Shown here: in pieces, positions 62,401 to 64,000 of the stretch
Numbering within the stretch: the stretch's first letter is position 1
Layout: every line of letters begins with the position of its first letter
DNA from: Odontesthes bonariensis
Taxonomy: Eukaryota > Chordata > Actinopteri > Atheriniformes > Atherinopsidae
Length of the DNA: 64,000 nt
NCBI RefSeq assembly: GCF_027942865.1
Contig: NC_134515.1
Span: 21,040,227 to 21,104,226, forward strand
Direction: 5' to 3'
Notes under the pieces: generated by a model
What the model was told of the DNA's origin: nothing
What the model saw: the letters and a program-made list of their open reading frames with translations, nothing else
Databases searched by the model: none
Program-made: the position numbers and the translations under genes

Positions 62401-63180
62401 GTCCAGGGTGCCATTTGGAATATGTCTGGATTCTGCTGTCCTCTGTCTCAGGAGCTGATCTTGTTCAGGAAAGAATAAAAAACCCTTTTTGTGGCTCTGG
62501 TATGCAATGTGATCCAATGATGTGAACCCAAATGATTAAGTTAAAGAAACTTAATAAGAAATCTTAAAGAACTTTTGGACAAATTTAAAATATGTTTGTG
62601 TGGTTGCTGAGCAAATAGAGGGCCTGTCAGCAGGTTTCACTCCGCAGTGAGAATCCCATCTTGGCTCCAGTCTCAGCCAGGGTGTGCAGGGTGAGCGCGA
62701 GGATGCACACACACCACAGTTCATGACCAGTATGTATGTTCAGTACAGAACGTAAAGATGGCGGCATTGTTCGCTCCTTGGAGATCATGTTAGTTTTCAT
62801 ATGTAGATGCTAGTGGAGCTTGGCCAAACATGGTTAACTCCGGCCTGAACTGTCTATCAACCCCACCCCTTGTTGGACACGGTCCAACACCAGCGAAACA
62901 CTTCTGGTGCAGTCCGGTCAAAATACAAAAGTGAGAGTGGATTAAAAATGTTTCGGATCAAACTGGAATCTTTCACTGGTGTATGAAGCTGTTTCTTTTT
63001 TGCGAGTGTTTCTTTATCTTCAAAATATACAGGTCTTTCTTTTTTGAGTGTTAGCAGACAGTTATGACAAGGAGAGGAGACGAGGAGGAGTGGGGCGTGT
63101 CTGTGTATTTCACGCTATGATGATTGAAGGCCTGTATTAACACTGTGAAAGTTTATTTTTTTTTTACCTTTCCACCTCCT
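59431..63180. other. tkt 3' untranslated region and a gene-poor gap
   Basis: The tkt transcript probably ends near an ATTAAA at 60033-60038. The following 3.1 kb has no convincing plus-strand gene. A (TA)n repeat lies at 61424-61452. AATAAA words on the minus strand near 61083 and a small minus-strand frame at 62627-62767 would fit the tail of a convergent gene, but nothing proves it. A YY1-like AAGATGGCGGC occurs near 62756. Confidence 0.45.
61424..61452. repeat. (TA)n microsatellite
   Basis: About 14 TA units in the gap after tkt. Confidence 0.92.
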
Positions 63181-63476
63181 CGATATTTCTTCCATCCTCT
63201 CACTTTCTCATTTCACCATTCACTCTGAGCCGGAGGCTGCGCTTTCTCTTCATATCAACAGCAGAGAAACTGTCAGTTTTTACTCTCAGTGTTCACAACC
63301 TCACATCCGAGAGTTTTCAGGAGTTGCATACTGTCTAAACTCTTCATTTGACTGCTCCTCACAAAGGTTCCTCCCTTTGGCACAGCCATCTGCATGTCGT
63401 GGATTTGCTTTTTCCTCTCTTCAGCACAGGTCTGAGGTAAAACTTTTGAACTTCTCTCCGATAGAAATAGCTTGAA

Positions 63477-64000
63477 ATGAGTCAACATTCAGGGATACAG
63501 GTGCAGCGGAAAATATGGATTGTGATCATTTGCCTGAGTGGCGCAATTTCATCGGTGCAAAGCCAAAACTCTTTGCATGACGTGAATGCAATATCACAAA
63601 TTCCCTCCGAGACACCTGAAGCAGAAGCCACCATTCATCCATCGGCGATTAACACAGGAAGGAAGTTGCAAGACACACATGTCACCGGTAAGCTTTTGCA
63701 ATTTTTCTGTTTGCATTCGCTCGCTCTTGGCCGGCAAATAATTTGTTCGCTGAAAACATTTGACGTGTTCTTGTTCATTCAAGAGGGTAATTATTGCAGT
63801 GTCTGTAATCTTTGTCCTGCTTTTGTTTTCTGGCGCTCTTGCCTTCCCGAAGAGGAGAGCGAGAATGAGCAGCCCCAAATAGACAAAGAATTAAGGATGG
63901 AGCAGGGAAAAGTTGATCTGAAAGAACTGGAGGCGGGAAGAGGAAAGAGAAGCGCCCGGAGCAGGAGGAAACATGCCCCTACAGTAGAAGCCATCGCATA
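63477..64000 (+). CDS. 5' part of a secreted precursor, unidentified
   Basis: Exons 63477-63687 and 63853-64000 (cut by the window end); phases agree (G then AG). The first exon encodes a signal peptide, basic QVQRK followed by hydrophobic IWIVIICLSGAISSVQS, with likely cleavage after VQS or VQSQ. A Glu/Lys-rich propeptide-like stretch (EESENEQPQIDKELRMEQGK) is followed by GRGKRSARSRRKHAP, which has two basic cleavage-type sites (RGKR and RSRR) for furin-like proteases. This layout suits a growth factor or hormone precursor. I do not recognise the family; the mature domain would lie beyond the window. The start ATG gives an in-frame signal peptide, which supports it. A leader of unknown length lies upstream. 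Confidence 0.6.
   Translation, partial: MSQHSGIQVQRKIWIVIICLSGAISSVQSQNSLHDVNAISQIPSETPEAEATIHPSAINTGRKLQDTHVTGKLLQFFCLHSLALGRQIICSLKTFDVFLFIQEGNYCSVCNLCPAFVFWRSCLPEEESENEQPQIDKELRMEQGKVDLKELEAGRGKRSARSRRKHAPTVEAIA

Overview
The window reads as nuclear DNA of a ray-finned fish, probably a spiny-rayed teleost (inference). The genes are vertebrate multi-exon genes with GT-AG introns, the introns are compact, and the repeats are of fish type: Tc1-like and hAT DNA transposons, short foldback elements and many AT microsatellites. Seven complete protein-coding genes and the 5' part of an eighth can be assembled. All lie head to tail on the plus strand with short gaps. In every complete gene the spliced exons give an intact frame.

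Layout. 1-2640: remnant of a Tc1-like transposase, then upstream DNA. 2640-19551: uba1, the ubiquitin E1 enzyme, 25 coding exons and 1057 residues, with a hAT MITE and a large foldback element in its longest intron. 19552-25588: a RhoGEF of the ARHGEF3/NET1 family. 25840-33730: a USP21-like deubiquitinase whose intron at 29204 has U12-type (minor spliceosome) signals. 33890-37679: rhoa. 38280-about 48900: an RBM10-like splicing regulator that keeps RRM1, RanBP2 finger, RRM2, OCRE and C2H2 finger but ends without a G-patch; a foldback element abuts one of its 3' splice sites. 48978-51785: lrrc23, a radial-spoke leucine-rich-repeat protein, with a near-perfect RFX X-box upstream. 52456-about 60040: tkt, transketolase, with a third foldback element in intron 5. 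60040-63180: nothing I can recognise. 63477-64000: the first two exons of a secreted, basic-site-containing precursor cut off by the window edge.

The genes do not form one pathway. Two pairs are linked by function: uba1 and usp21 (ubiquitin charging and removal), and the ARHGEF3-type exchange factor and rhoa, the GTPase that this GEF family activates. rbm10 and uba1 are also neighbours on the human X chromosome, whereas ARHGEF3, RHOA and TKT are on human 3p, so the block mixes material of two human chromosomes.

The most notable structural signal is a set of three large TTAA-flanked inverted-repeat elements (arms about 300-450 bp), one in an intron of each of uba1, rbm10 and tkt. Their arms differ, but their terminal motif is shared. 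Each would put a long hairpin into a pre-mRNA. No retrovirus-like or other capsid- or envelope-bearing element was recognised.
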